Below, in pieces: positions 1-7,201 of a stretch of 64,000 bases of DNA. The stretch's first letter is position 1, and every line of letters begins with the position of its first letter. Both the position numbers and the translations under genes were made by a program. Under the pieces are notes generated by a model. It was not told the DNA's origin, searched no databases, and saw only the letters and a list, made by a program, of their open reading frames with translations. Origin of the DNA: Gammaproteobacteria bacterium (GTDB taxonomy: Bacteria > Pseudomonadota > Gammaproteobacteria > Steroidobacterales > GCA-2729495); contig CP129466.1 of assembly GCA_030583605.1 (NCBI GenBank), forward strand, positions 1,991,001-2,055,000. Reading direction: 5' to 3'.

Positions 1-45
1 GCGGCAGCGTACTTCGCGAAGCAGTCACCGAGCGGTACGCGGTGA
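1..45 (+). CDS. IS3-family OrfA, C-terminal end (partial)
   Basis: Reading frame 1 gives [14 protein letters not shown] followed by TGA at 43-45. The AAAYFAK motif is typical of the end of IS3-family OrfA, the helix-turn-helix protein that binds the element's ends. The gene begins before the window. orfB is in the -1 frame relative to it, so the active transposase is probably an OrfAB fusion made by ribosomal frameshifting. The slippery site is not seen here. Confidence 0.7.
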   Translation, partial: AAAYFAKQSPSGTR

Positions 46-902
46 TTGCACACTGCCGCAGTGAGTACCCGGTCGGGTTGATGTGTCGCTGCCTGCGAGT
101 CTCCCGGAGCGGCTTCTACGCCTTTGCGTGCCGTACGCCGGGGCCGCGGGCACGCGCCAATGCGCGTCTGTTGGAGCGTATCCAGGAGATCCACGAGGAC
201 AGCCTGGGCGTGATCGGAGCGCCACGCATGCACGAGGATCTCACTGACGAAGGCGAGATGGTCAGTCTGAACCGCGTGGCCCGCCTGATGGCCAAAGCCG
301 GATTGCAGGGCTGGCCGCGGCGGCGCAAGCGTCGGTTCGGTGGCAAGCCTGGTGCTCGCCCCGTGGGCGTCGAGAATCTGCTCGAGCGCGACTTCACGGC
401 CAACGAACCGGAGACCAAGTGGGTCACCGATATCACCGAGATCCCGACGCTCGAAGGCAAGCTGCATCTGTGCGTCGTGCTGGATCTGTTCAGCAACTTG
501 GTAGTCGGCTGGTCCATGCATCATCGCCAGGATCGCCACATGGTCGTGCGTGCCGTGCAAATGGCCGTATGGCAAAGGGCGGGCGGCTCGGAGACCATCC
601 TGCACTCGGATCGCGGCGGGCAGTTCATCAGCGGCACCTACCAGAAGTTCCTCGGGGGCAATGCCCTGGTGTGCAGCATGAGCGCCGTCGGTCACTGCGC
701 CGACAACGCGGCCTGCGAGGGGTTCTTTGGAATGCTCAAACGCGAACGCGTGAACCATCGAAAGTATCGGACTCGCGACGAAGCGCGGGCGGACCTGTTC
801 GACTATCTGGAACGGTTCCACAATCCACGAATGCGTCGTAGAGTGGCACGGCAAGATCGGAAGTTTACAGCCTTAACTCAACTGTCCGCGGAAATGGGGT
901 AG
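42..902 (+). CDS. IS3-family transposase OrfB (DDE integrase core)
   Basis: OrfB carries the catalytic rve domain that cuts and joins the IS ends. The triad is visible as D130 (KWVTDIT), D190 (HSDRG) and E226 (ACEGFFG), with exactly 35 residues between the second Asp and Glu, as in the family. An N-terminal HTH_21-like region (about 40-90) precedes it. The first in-frame initiation codon is a GTG at 42, but the upstream frame is open and probably entered from orfA by a -1 frameshift. The stop lies about 8 bp from the IS right end. The protein looks intact, so the element may be mobile if its left end is complete. Confidence 0.9.
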   Translation: MIAHCRSEYPVGLMCRCLRVSRSGFYAFACRTPGPRARANARLLERIQEIHEDSLGVIGAPRMHEDLTDEGEMVSLNRVARLMAKAGLQGWPRRRKRRFGGKPGARPVGVENLLERDFTANEPETKWVTDITEIPTLEGKLHLCVVLDLFSNLVVGWSMHHRQDRHMVVRAVQMAVWQRAGGSETILHSDRGGQFISGTYQKFLGGNALVCSMSAVGHCADNAACEGFFGMLKRERVNHRKYRTRDEARADLFDYLERFHNPRMRRRVARQDRKFTALTQLSAEMG

Positions 903-2257
903 AACCCCCAGTCGGTAATAAGGGAGAACGGGATGCCAAGGCCGCTTAGGAATTTAACGTAGGGGCCGAAATTGGTTCCGGCGACAGAGCATACGGTGAT
1001 GCCGAGATGATCAAGAGGCTTGCCTAGAGTCTTGGCGAATTCAGGGATGAGAAAACGCTCCGCATCGCCTTCAACGAGGATAACGCCCCGTGCAAAGAGC
1101 ATTTCCGCCCGCGTTACGTCCAGGTAACGTGTGAGGTCATCAAACTCTTCGTCGGCCAATTCAAGTGAGGCGGTGGAACGGCCAACAGTCCCCTTATCGC
1201 CCGCGTCTCTGAGCAACACCAGGGATCGCAATGGCGCTACGCTTGCGATATGCGGCGAATGGGTAGTGAGGAAGATAGATAGCGGTGTTTCATCCTCGTC
1301 ATCGATCGTCGCAAAGAGGTGGCGATAAACCGATCGTTGCAAATGTGGATGCAGGTGAGCTTCTGGCTCTTCAATGGCCAGGAAAGTATGATCCCGAGCG
1401 TTGTCGGCGATAAGCTGACGGATTTCCAGCGTCTTAAGGCTGAGAAACACTAGATTGGCTGAGCCAAGACTTGCCTCATTGACGCTTCTTAGGCCCCCGT
1501 CGATAAGCAGCCTGACGTTTCTAGAGAGTCGGGCAGTATCAGTTGGACCAAACCCTAGACGGGGATCAACGTCTTGACGAGGTCCACTCATCTGCGCGAA
1601 GAGTTTGCCGATATTTTTTTCGAGCTCCTTGACTTGCTTGAATTCGGTTACTTTTGCCGTCGCTTCTTCAATGGATTCCCTTATTTCTTCCAGCTCAGAT
1701 TGATCGATGTCGCGGAACGCTTCTTCAATCAACGGGCGAAGTGGCGACCGACGCCAAATCGCTAAATCACCCTCCGCATCGCGAAGGGCCTGGAGCAAGT
1801 CCATCGTAATGCGACGCCGAAGCTCGTGCCCGAAGCGCTTCGCTTCGTTCTCACCGCCATAGCAAATGAATTCGTAGTCGCCGGCCGTTGCTGGGGCTCC
1901 CTCAAGGTCCGCCCGAGGGCGGAATTCATACGTTAGCCGAACGGTCTCAGGGTCGGTGTCTAGACGGTAGTCGGTCAAAAGCGCCAGGATGTCGAGGTCA
2001 TCTTCGAACTGCTCGATTTCGGCAGAGACAACTATCTTGTTTTCAGGGGAAAGTTCTTGGAGTCCATCCCAGAAATCCGAGAGACTAAGCTGTCGCGCGC
2101 TGTCGGGTAAGGTTGGATCGAAGATGAGGCGTAGCGCTTGCAGGAGGTTGCTCTTGCCGACGCGGTTTTCGCCAACGAGCACGACATTGCCATCGAGCTC
2201 CACGTCGAAGTCGGAGAAGTTACGAAAGTTTGCGATTCTGATCCGAGATAATTGCAT
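878..2257 (-). pseudogene. OLD-family ATPase/TOPRIM nuclease truncated by IS3 element
   Basis: The protein has an N-terminal ABC-type ATPase with Walker A GENRVGKSN (about residues 29-37), a Walker B region FLAIEEPEAHLHP (about 292-304) and a switch histidine in TTHSPHIAS. A TOPRIM domain begins at VILVEGDAERF (about 392-402). OLD-family proteins such as P2 Old and the Gabija GajA subunit are nucleases that act in phage defence. The TOPRIM domain stops right after SLITD (D449); the last ten residues and the stop codon come from the IS element. Family members usually continue for another 100 residues or more, so this copy has probably lost nuclease activity. Start chosen at the ATG with GAGG seven bases upstream; an upstream TTG (2290) is also open. 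The missing end may lie beyond the IS, left of the window. Confidence 0.85.
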
Positions 2258-2413
2258 CGCGACCTCAATTTCTTGATGAGTAGCCCGCAACTAGTAAGGA
2301 AGCAAGAGAAAAACTGTGCCGGGGCGCCCAGATGGAAACATGGATGCTGTTGTGCGTCGAGGATATCTGATTGGAAAGACTGAGTTTGGGCGTATTAGTG
2401 TGTGATGGCCGAT

Positions 2414-2526
2414 CCCCGTTCGGGGCTCTGGTGGCCACCGTGCGGGCCGTTCGGCCTGCACTTCGCAGAATGGCTACGAGGCGAGCGGTTCCGCTCTTGG
2501 CTCGTAGCCGACGGGCAGTTCTGCCC
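2414..2526. other. Cluster of four hairpins with identical GTTC loops
   Basis: Between the nuclease start and the tRNA-Leu 3' end there is no gene but four consecutive inverted repeats, each closing on a GTTC loop (GAAC on the minus strand). They are CCCC/GGGG at 2414-2425, an 8-bp stem at 2441-2460 (one G-U pair), GAGCG/CGCTC at 2483-2496 enclosed in a 9-bp GGCTACGAG/CTCGTAGCC stem (2472-2509), and GGGCA/TGCCC at 2513-2526. No T-run follows on either strand, so simple rho-independent termination is not supported. It could be a structured RNA in the tRNA trailer, a recombination accessory site or an origin-like structure; the function is unknown. Confidence 0.6.
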
Positions 2527-2539
2527 TCTCAAAGAAAGA

Positions 2540-2841
2540 TGGTGCGAGCGGAGGGACTTGAACCCTCACGGGGTTGCCCCCGACGGATTTTCTTACCAGC
2601 TACGGTTTTCACCGCCGCCCAGAGGGGCGTTTGTGGTCTGGACTATCCCTTCACCCTGGCCGACGGTGTCCGTCGGCGGTAGGTGCTGCCCGTCTAGTCT
2701 CTACACCTTCCCGTTGCCGGGCTTGGCTCGGGATTGCCAGTGAAGGTTTCCCCGACTTTGAGCAGTTCTACGTCCCGGGTTTCCCCGGGCGCACTCAATT
2801 TGGCTTAAGTCCGTTGCGTATACCGATTCCGCCACGCTCGC
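2540..2841 (-). tRNA. tRNA-Leu(UAA) interrupted by a group I intron
   Basis: Exon 1 (2841-2807, 35 nt) and exon 2 (2591-2540, 52 nt with encoded CCA) together form an 87-nt tRNA. It has a perfect GCGAGCG/CGCTCGC acceptor stem, a D-arm with GG, an ACGGA/TCCGT anticodon stem, the loop CTTAAAA (anticodon UAA), a variable arm CGGGG-GCAA-CCCCG, a T-arm GAGGG/CCCTC with loop TTCAAGT, and discriminator A. The gene reads UUA/UUG leucine codons. The intron sits between U34 and A35, the position known from cyanobacterial and plastid tRNA-Leu(UAA). The acceptor stem differs from the resident leuZ fragment at 4338-4379 (GCCCGGG), so this is a separate, complete gene carried by the island. Confidence 0.95.
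2592..2806 (-). ncRNA. Group I self-splicing intron (215 nt) in tRNA-Leu(UAA)
   Basis: Group I core elements are visible on the minus strand. P1 pairs exon ACUU with intron GAGU (2796-2793), leaving the diagnostic U-G wobble at the 5' splice site. A GAAA-capped CCCGGG hairpin follows. The P/Q segment GGCAATCCCGAGCCAAGC lies at 2737-2720. The R segment contains GACTA (2699-2695), which pairs with TAGTC of S (2645-2641) to form P7. A 7-bp P8 hairpin GCCGACG/CGTCGGC lies between them. The intron ends in the expected terminal G (2592). It is too short to encode a homing endonuclease. Order and core motifs resemble, from memory, cyanobacterial tRNA-Leu(UAA) introns. Splicing should be guanosine-initiated and autocatalytic. 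Confidence 0.93.
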
Positions 2842-2854
2842 AATGCCACTGATA

Positions 2855-2883
2855 TGTATAGCCCTCTGGGCCGGATTATCCAA
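2855..2883 (-). promoter_or_regulatory. Sigma70-type promoter of the intron-bearing tRNA-Leu
   Basis: On the minus strand TTGGAT (2883-2878), a 17-bp spacer and TATACA (2860-2855) stand 13 nt before the tRNA 5' end. Spacing and position fit a sigma70 promoter. The tRNA therefore seems to be transcribed on its own rather than only by read-through from the integrase. Confidence 0.7.
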
Positions 2884-2915
2884 GTGATTTGATACTCTCC
2901 CAGGAGGCTGGAGAC

Positions 2916-4217
2916 CTAGCTCCCCGCGGGCGCTGGCGGCTCGCCGTCATTCTTGAGCCTCGCTGATTTCGTCGATTTGGTCCGTCGCTTGCGCTTGGTC
3001 ACGTTGATAGCCGAAGCATCAAGAGTGTTTTTGATGTGAGAGGCATAGAACTTCTCGATCATCTCGACGCTAGTTCGACAGTTCTTGGCCACCTGGTAAA
3101 TGTCCGCGCCCTCCATCAGCCGCAGGCAGATGTAGGTGTGCCGAAGGCTGTAGGCGGTCCGATGCTGACCCTCGCGATCGGTACGGAGGTCCAGCTCGGT
3201 CAAGAGATCCTTGAAAAGCTGCTTCTGAAACCTTGGGAATAGGTTGGCTGTTGGATCGCCTCCGCTGCGCTTCTGCAATCGCTCGAATGGATGCACGGCG
3301 CCGGGCATGCTTTTGCAGTAGCCGACGCCGCGTTTGCCGCGCACCTCGATTTCGAGGATGCGCTTGCCCGTGTCGTCGTCAGTAACAACCTTGACGTCCC
3401 GATACTCGAGTCGACGGGCTTCATCGGGCCGGAGCCCCGTGTTGACCATGAACAGGATATAGTCGTGCAAGTTCTCAGCCGCAGCTTTCCAGCGCGGCTT
3501 CTTCGGGTTCTCGGCTCGGTCACGCGACGCCTCGTAGAGGCGCTTGTAGTCTTCCGGCGAGAACCACGCGCGATGGGTGATTTTTCCAGATTTCTTGTAG
3601 GGAGCTGACATGTCCGGCAGGGACTTTAGCCAGCCCTTGCGGTTCGCCGTCTTGAGGACCTGCCTGAGCGTAACGAGTTCTTGGTGCAAAGTGCTTCGCG
3701 CAGGGCGCGTCTTGGCATTGGTGCGATGGTCCCGGTTCGTCTCGATCCGGTGGACGCGATAGGCCTGGATCAGCCCGGCGTCAATCTGGGTAAGGGCCTT
3801 GTGCCCGAAAAAGGGTCGGAGGTGGCGGCGGAGCTGCTGCTCCTTCTGGGACATGTAATACGGGTTACGTTCCCCCTCTGTAATGACCTTGGCCTCGGCC
3901 ATGAAGGCATCGGCGGCCTCGTCAAAGGTTGGGCCGGTGTGCGTCAGTCGCTTACGGCGGTCGATCAGATCCGCCGGTTGCAGCGCAGCATCCACATGCT
4001 CCAGAAGCGGCTTGCCCTTGCGGCGCCGCAATTCCTCGGCATAGCGCTCGATGTACCAGTCGCGAGCGAACTCCTTGGCCCGGACCAGGCTCTCTTCCTT
4101 GGTGCTGGTGCGATAGTTCCGACGGTTGAGATAGGTCGAGCATTGCCAATAGCGGCTGTTGTCACGTCGGTAGACGTGAAGCCTGCCATCCATCAGGGAA
4201 TGCGATTCGTCGGCCAT
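2916..4217 (-). CDS. int: Tyrosine recombinase / phage-type integrase
   Basis: This 433-residue integrase has an N-terminal arm-binding region, a SAM-like core-binding domain (about 95-210) and a C-terminal catalytic domain. Catalytic residues are visible: the first Arg in NTGLRPDEARRL, the His-x-x-Arg box in AYSLRHTYI and the nucleophilic Tyr in MIEKFYASH near residue 400. Such enzymes integrate islands and phages into tRNA genes. Its 5' end faces the leuZ fragment only about 120 bp away, as expected for an element whose int lies next to the attachment site. AAGGAG precedes the ATG very closely. It appears intact. No excisionase gene is recognised nearby. Confidence 0.93.
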   Translation of the reverse strand: MADESHSLMDGRLHVYRRDNSRYWQCSTYLNRRNYRTSTKEESLVRAKEFARDWYIERYAEELRRRKGKPLLEHVDAALQPADLIDRRKRLTHTGPTFDEAADAFMAEAKVITEGERNPYYMSQKEQQLRRHLRPFFGHKALTQIDAGLIQAYRVHRIETNRDHRTNAKTRPARSTLHQELVTLRQVLKTANRKGWLKSLPDMSAPYKKSGKITHRAWFSPEDYKRLYEASRDRAENPKKPRWKAAAENLHDYILFMVNTGLRPDEARRLEYRDVKVVTDDDTGKRILEIEVRGKRGVGYCKSMPGAVHPFERLQKRSGGDPTANLFPRFQKQLFKDLLTELDLRTDREGQHRTAYSLRHTYICLRLMEGADIYQVAKNCRTSVEMIEKFYASHIKNTLDASAINVTKRKRRTKSTKSARLKNDGEPPAPAGS

Positions 4218-4280
4218 GCTCCTTCACGGTTCTCACACCATAAGTGTGTAAGACATGTGTAAGAATATCGGGTGATTCTA

Positions 4281-4337
4281 TATGCGTCAATATATTTGTT
4301 TTTATTGATCTTTTCTACTTTTAAAGATAGACGCATA
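4281..4337. repeat. Inverted repeat TATGCGTC / GACGCATA beside the integration junction
   Basis: TATGCGTC at 4281-4288 and its exact complement GACGCATA at 4330-4337 enclose an AT-rich segment between the int start and the leuZ fragment. The inner edge of the right arm abuts the last leuZ-like base. Position and symmetry suggest recombinase or accessory-protein binding sites in the attachment region. A second, shorter symmetry (CACAC/GTGTG) lies nearer the int start. Confidence 0.5.
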
Positions 4338-4379
4338 GGATTTTAAGTCCGCAGCGTCTACCAGTTCCGCCACCCGGGC
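4338..4379 (-). pseudogene. leuZ: 5' half of resident tRNA-Leu(UAA), cut after the anticodon loop
   Basis: Forty-two nucleotides match the first half of a standard gammaproteobacterial tRNA-Leu(UAA): acceptor strand GCCCGGG, TGGCGGAACTGGTAGACGC D-arm region, then GCGGACTTAAAATCC covering the anticodon stem start and loop. The sequence then changes to TATGCGTC and no variable arm, T-arm or 3' acceptor strand follows. It stands exactly where leuZ belongs in the conserved pgsA-glyW-cysT-leuZ order. It cannot make a functional tRNA here. The 3' half is expected at the far left end of the island. Confidence 0.88.
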
Positions 4380-4395
4380 CCGGCTCCATTTCGAT

Positions 4396-4469
4396 TGGAG
4401 GCTAGGGTCGGAATCGAACCGGCGTACACGGCTTTGCAGGCCGCTGCATGACCACTCTGCCACCTAGCC
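4396..4469 (-). tRNA. cysT: tRNA-Cys(GCA)
   Basis: A 74-nt cloverleaf with acceptor GGCTAGG/CCTAGCC, discriminator T, encoded CCA, anticodon loop CTGCAAA (GCA) and T-loop TTCGATT. It lies between the leuZ fragment and tRNA-Gly on the same strand, the conserved gammaproteobacterial cluster downstream of pgsA. Confidence 0.96.
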
Positions 4470-4589
4470 CAGGGGTGTAAATTGCGCGGCGACTGTATCA
4501 CAGGCAACTTCTGCGACACGCCCAGATTGCCCACGATCCCCTGCGCGGGCCCGTGCTGGGCACTGACCGCGGAAACCATCGGGAGAAAC

Positions 4590-4665
4590 TGGAGCGGGAA
4601 ACCGGGCTCGAACCGGCGACCTATACCTTGGCAAGGTATCGCTCTACCAACTGAGCTATTCCCGC
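4590..4665 (-). tRNA. glyW: tRNA-Gly(GCC)
   Basis: A 76-nt cloverleaf with acceptor GCGGGAA/TTCCCGC, D-arm GCTCAGTTGGTAGAGC, anticodon loop TTGCCAA (GCC), T-loop TTCGAGC, discriminator T and encoded CCA. It lies 40 bp downstream of pgsA, as in the E. coli pgsA-glyW-cysT-leuZ cluster. Confidence 0.96.
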
Positions 4666-4705
4666 CTCGCAAGAGCCGTATATGGTATCGGGGCACTCCG
4701 GTCTG

Positions 4706-5281
4706 TCAAGAAATCCGTTCACGTTCCCGTAACCGCGGCCACGCTGCTCGCAGGTACCCGACCATCGACCACAGAGTGATGCCGGCAGCAACGATCAACA
4801 GGGCCAGACCGACGTCGTAGATCGGCACCCCCAGCACGGGCCGGGTGTACAGCATGCAGCCGAGCCCGATCATCTGCATCGTAGTCTTCGCCTTGCCAAT
4901 CCCGGACACGGCGACATGGCTGCGCGCGCCCAGTTCCGCCATCCACTCACGCAGTGCGGAGACGGTTATCTCCCTGCCAATGATGATGGCTGCCACGAGA
5001 GCGATTGAGACTCGCGGATCCGCCTGCAGGATCAGGACCAGGGCAACCGCCACCATGAGCTTGTCGGCGACAGGATCGAGAAATGCCCCGAACTGCGATG
5101 TCTGGCCGAGTCGGCGAGCCATGTAACCGTCCAGCCAGTCTGTAACGCAGGCCAGCGCAAAGATCATGGCGGCCCCGGGGCGACTCCACTCGCCTGGGAG
5201 GTAAAAGACGACCACGACTGCCGGAATCGCTGCGATGCGCAGCCAGGTCAGCATGTTGGCGACGTTGAAGTCCGGATACAT
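4706..5281 (-). CDS. pgsA: CDP-diacylglycerol--glycerol-3-phosphate 3-phosphatidyltransferase
   Basis: PgsA makes phosphatidylglycerophosphate, the committed step to phosphatidylglycerol and cardiolipin, at the inner membrane. The CDP-alcohol phosphotransferase signature is complete at about 48-73: DWLDGYMARR, then QFGAFLDPVADK, with its metal-binding aspartates. About five hydrophobic segments are visible across 191 residues, the usual size. The gene follows uvrC on the same strand with a 77-bp gap and precedes the tRNA cluster, the classical gammaproteobacterial order. Confidence 0.95.
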   Translation of the reverse strand: MYPDFNVANMLTWLRIAAIPAVVVVFYLPGEWSRPGAAMIFALACVTDWLDGYMARRLGQTSQFGAFLDPVADKLMVAVALVLILQADPRVSIALVAAIIIGREITVSALREWMAELGARSHVAVSGIGKAKTTMQMIGLGCMLYTRPVLGVPIYDVGLALLIVAAGITLWSMVGYLRAAWPRLRERERIS

Positions 5282-5358
5282 AAGGCAGGAATGCGACGGG
5301 GGTCCCTATCGATCTCAGGCTGGGTATTCTAACGCCGAGTGGCGTTGCGTTCGTGTTG

Positions 5359-7200
5359 TCAGGCCTCCGGTTCGGAAACTGTTCCGTCGTGAAACTGACC
5401 GTAGATTCGTTCGGCGAGTTTGCGACTGATCCCGCTGGCTCGCTCCAGGTCGGCTATGCCTGCACGGCTGATGCCCTGCAAACCGCCGAAGTGCTGCAGG
5501 AGTTCTTTGCGGCGGCGCGGACCCAGCCCCGGAATGCCCTCGAGTACCGATCCGACCCTGGCCCTGCCGCGGCGCTGGCGATGGCCAGCAATGGCAAAGC
5601 GGTGTGCCTCATCACGCAATTGCTCGATCAGCCGCTGCGCAGGAGACTCGGATGGCAGAATCAGCGCGCGTGCGCTACCGGGTTTGTACAGGCGCTCATG
5701 GCCAGGCCGCCTCCCCGCCCCCTTCGCCACTGCGACCGCCGGCAGCCCCGGCAGCCCAAGTTCCTCCAGAACCTCTGTTACCCGGGCCAATTGCCCCCGT
5801 CCACCATCGACCAATAGCAGGTCAGCGAGGCGCGCTTCGCCAGCCACGGCGCGCATGTATCGCCGTCGAACCGCCTGGGCAATCGCACCGTAGTCGTCAC
5901 CGGGCGCGACACCGCGAATATTGAAACGCCGATACTCGGATTTCAGTGGTCCGGTCGCCTTGAACACGATGCACGCCGCGACCGTCTGGAAACCCTGCGT
6001 ATGGCTGATATCGAAGCATTCGATCCGTTCGGGCGAGTTCTCCAGCCCGAGAGCCTCGCCGAGTTGCCGGAACTGCTCCACCATCGTCACAGCTGCGCAA
6101 GCCCGTGCGACTGCTCCCTGCTGCGCGTTCATGAGGGCCATTTCCAGCCAGCGCCGGCGCGTTCCGCGGATCCGCTGCCGTATCGCGACAGGATGCCTCG
6201 CCACGGCGGCAAGGCCCTGCTCCAGGGCGGTCGCGCCCTCGACCGGCTCGCCGACGAGGATCTCCCGCGGGGCTGCGTGTTCGAGGTAATGCTGCAACAG
6301 GAATGCCCGAAGAATCTCCGGCACGCCTGTCGCGGCCGCAACCAGCGGGTGAAAAGTCCGGCAGCCAAGCACGCGGCCGCCGCGAATCATCACCAGGGCA
6401 ATGCAACACTGCCCGTCCTTCTGTGCCACAGCGATCGCGTCGGTGTCGGCTGTTGCATCCGAAGCGATGATCTGCTGTTCCTGCAGGACACGAATATCGG
6501 CAATCTGGTCACGATAGCGGGCTGCCCGCTCGAACTCCATCGCCTGCGAACAGCGCTCCATGCGCGCGGCCAGCTCGGCCACCACTTCGTCGTCGCGCCC
6601 CTCGATGAACCGGATCGCGTCATCCACATCACGACGATATTCGTCGGCGTTCACCAGCCTGACGCAGGGAGCCGAACAGCGCCCGATCTGGTGCTGGAGG
6701 CATGGTCGGCTGCGATTGGCAAAGAACGTATCGGTACAGTCACGCACGCGAAACAGTTTTTGAAGCTGTTGCAGCACCTGCCGGACTGCGCCGGCGTTCG
6801 GAAACGGCCCGATGAAACGTCCGGGCGCGTTGCGTGAGCCGCGGTGAAACTCGAATCGCGGGAAAGGCTGTTCGGTGGACACACGAATATAGGGATAGCT
6901 CTTGTCATCCCGGAGTACGACATTGAACTTTGGCCGGTGCTGCTTGATCAGGTTGTACTCGAGCAGGAGCGCCTCCTGCTCCGTTGCCGTGACGGTCACC
7001 TCGATGCGCGCAAGCGCCGCGAGCATCACCTGCGTCTTTGCATCCAGCGCCTTTCGCCCGAAGTAGCTGCCGACGCGACGGCGCAGATTGCGAGCCTTGC
7101 CGACGTATATCAGGCGGCCTTTCGTATCGAGCATGCGATAGACGCCCGGGCGACTCGTAAGCGTTCTGACGAAGTCGCGTACATCGAAATCCGGCGTCAT
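5359..7200 (-). CDS. uvrC: UvrABC system protein C (excinuclease subunit)
   Basis: UvrC makes both incisions around bulky DNA lesions in nucleotide excision repair after recruitment by UvrB. The 613-residue protein shows an N-terminal GIY-YIG nuclease (RPGVYRML ... LIYVGKARNL), a cysteine-bearing middle region (CLQHQIGRCSAPC), a UvrB-binding UVR motif near residues 195-230, an RNase H-like 3' nuclease domain (ECFDISH, LLVDGGRGQL) and C-terminal HhH motifs (IPGLGPRRRKELLQHFGG). The ATG at 7200 begins one base after the stop of the glycosylase gene, so the two repair genes are probably cotranscribed; an upstream extension is open but unlike the family. Confidence 0.95.
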   Translation of the reverse strand: MTPDFDVRDFVRTLTSRPGVYRMLDTKGRLIYVGKARNLRRRVGSYFGRKALDAKTQVMLAALARIEVTVTATEQEALLLEYNLIKQHRPKFNVVLRDDKSYPYIRVSTEQPFPRFEFHRGSRNAPGRFIGPFPNAGAVRQVLQQLQKLFRVRDCTDTFFANRSRPCLQHQIGRCSAPCVRLVNADEYRRDVDDAIRFIEGRDDEVVAELAARMERCSQAMEFERAARYRDQIADIRVLQEQQIIASDATADTDAIAVAQKDGQCCIALVMIRGGRVLGCRTFHPLVAAATGVPEILRAFLLQHYLEHAAPREILVGEPVEGATALEQGLAAVARHPVAIRQRIRGTRRRWLEMALMNAQQGAVARACAAVTMVEQFRQLGEALGLENSPERIECFDISHTQGFQTVAACIVFKATGPLKSEYRRFNIRGVAPGDDYGAIAQAVRRRYMRAVAGEARLADLLLVDGGRGQLARVTEVLEELGLPGLPAVAVAKGAGRRPGHERLYKPGSARALILPSESPAQRLIEQLRDEAHRFAIAGHRQRRGRARVGSVLEGIPGLGPRRRKELLQHFGGLQGISRAGIADLERASGISRKLAERIYGQFHDGTVSEPEA

Positions 7201-7201
7201 C

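Larger units (their letters stand above)
1..910 (+). mobile_element. IS3-family insertion sequence (left end outside window)
   Basis: The segment contains the tail of orfA and a full orfB in the -1 frame, the standard IS3 arrangement. The right terminus is placed near 910, because the reading frame of the interrupted OLD nuclease gene on the other strand loses family similarity right after its Ile-Thr-Asp motif at 911-919. The left terminal repeat and the target duplication lie outside the window, so the exact ends are unverified. Confidence 0.8.
1..4337. mobile_element. Integrated island in leuZ (right end; left end outside window)
   Basis: The segment left of the leuZ fragment has the make-up of an integrative element. 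A tyrosine recombinase gene lies next to a tRNA gene cut after its anticodon loop, followed by a second tRNA-Leu gene, a nuclease of the kind found in phage defence and an IS element. Base composition around 950-2400 is visibly lower in GC than the flanking chromosome. The right boundary is placed where homology to tRNA-Leu stops, at about 4338. The left boundary, where the missing 3' half of leuZ is expected, is not in the window, so the total size is unknown. No replication, conjugation or capsid genes are visible in the part seen. Confidence 0.75.

Noticed and set aside
2414..2526. Hairpins as ordinary rho-independent terminators
   Set aside because: None is followed by a T-run on either strand, and four in a row with equal loops is not a terminator pattern.
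2540..2841. Direct cyanobacterial origin of the contig
   Set aside because: All surrounding gene orders are gammaproteobacterial, and the tRNA has an encoded CCA; only the intron type recalls cyanobacteria.
4338..4379. A functional tRNA-Leu gene
   Set aside because: No variable arm, T-arm or 3' acceptor strand follows within the adjacent sequence.
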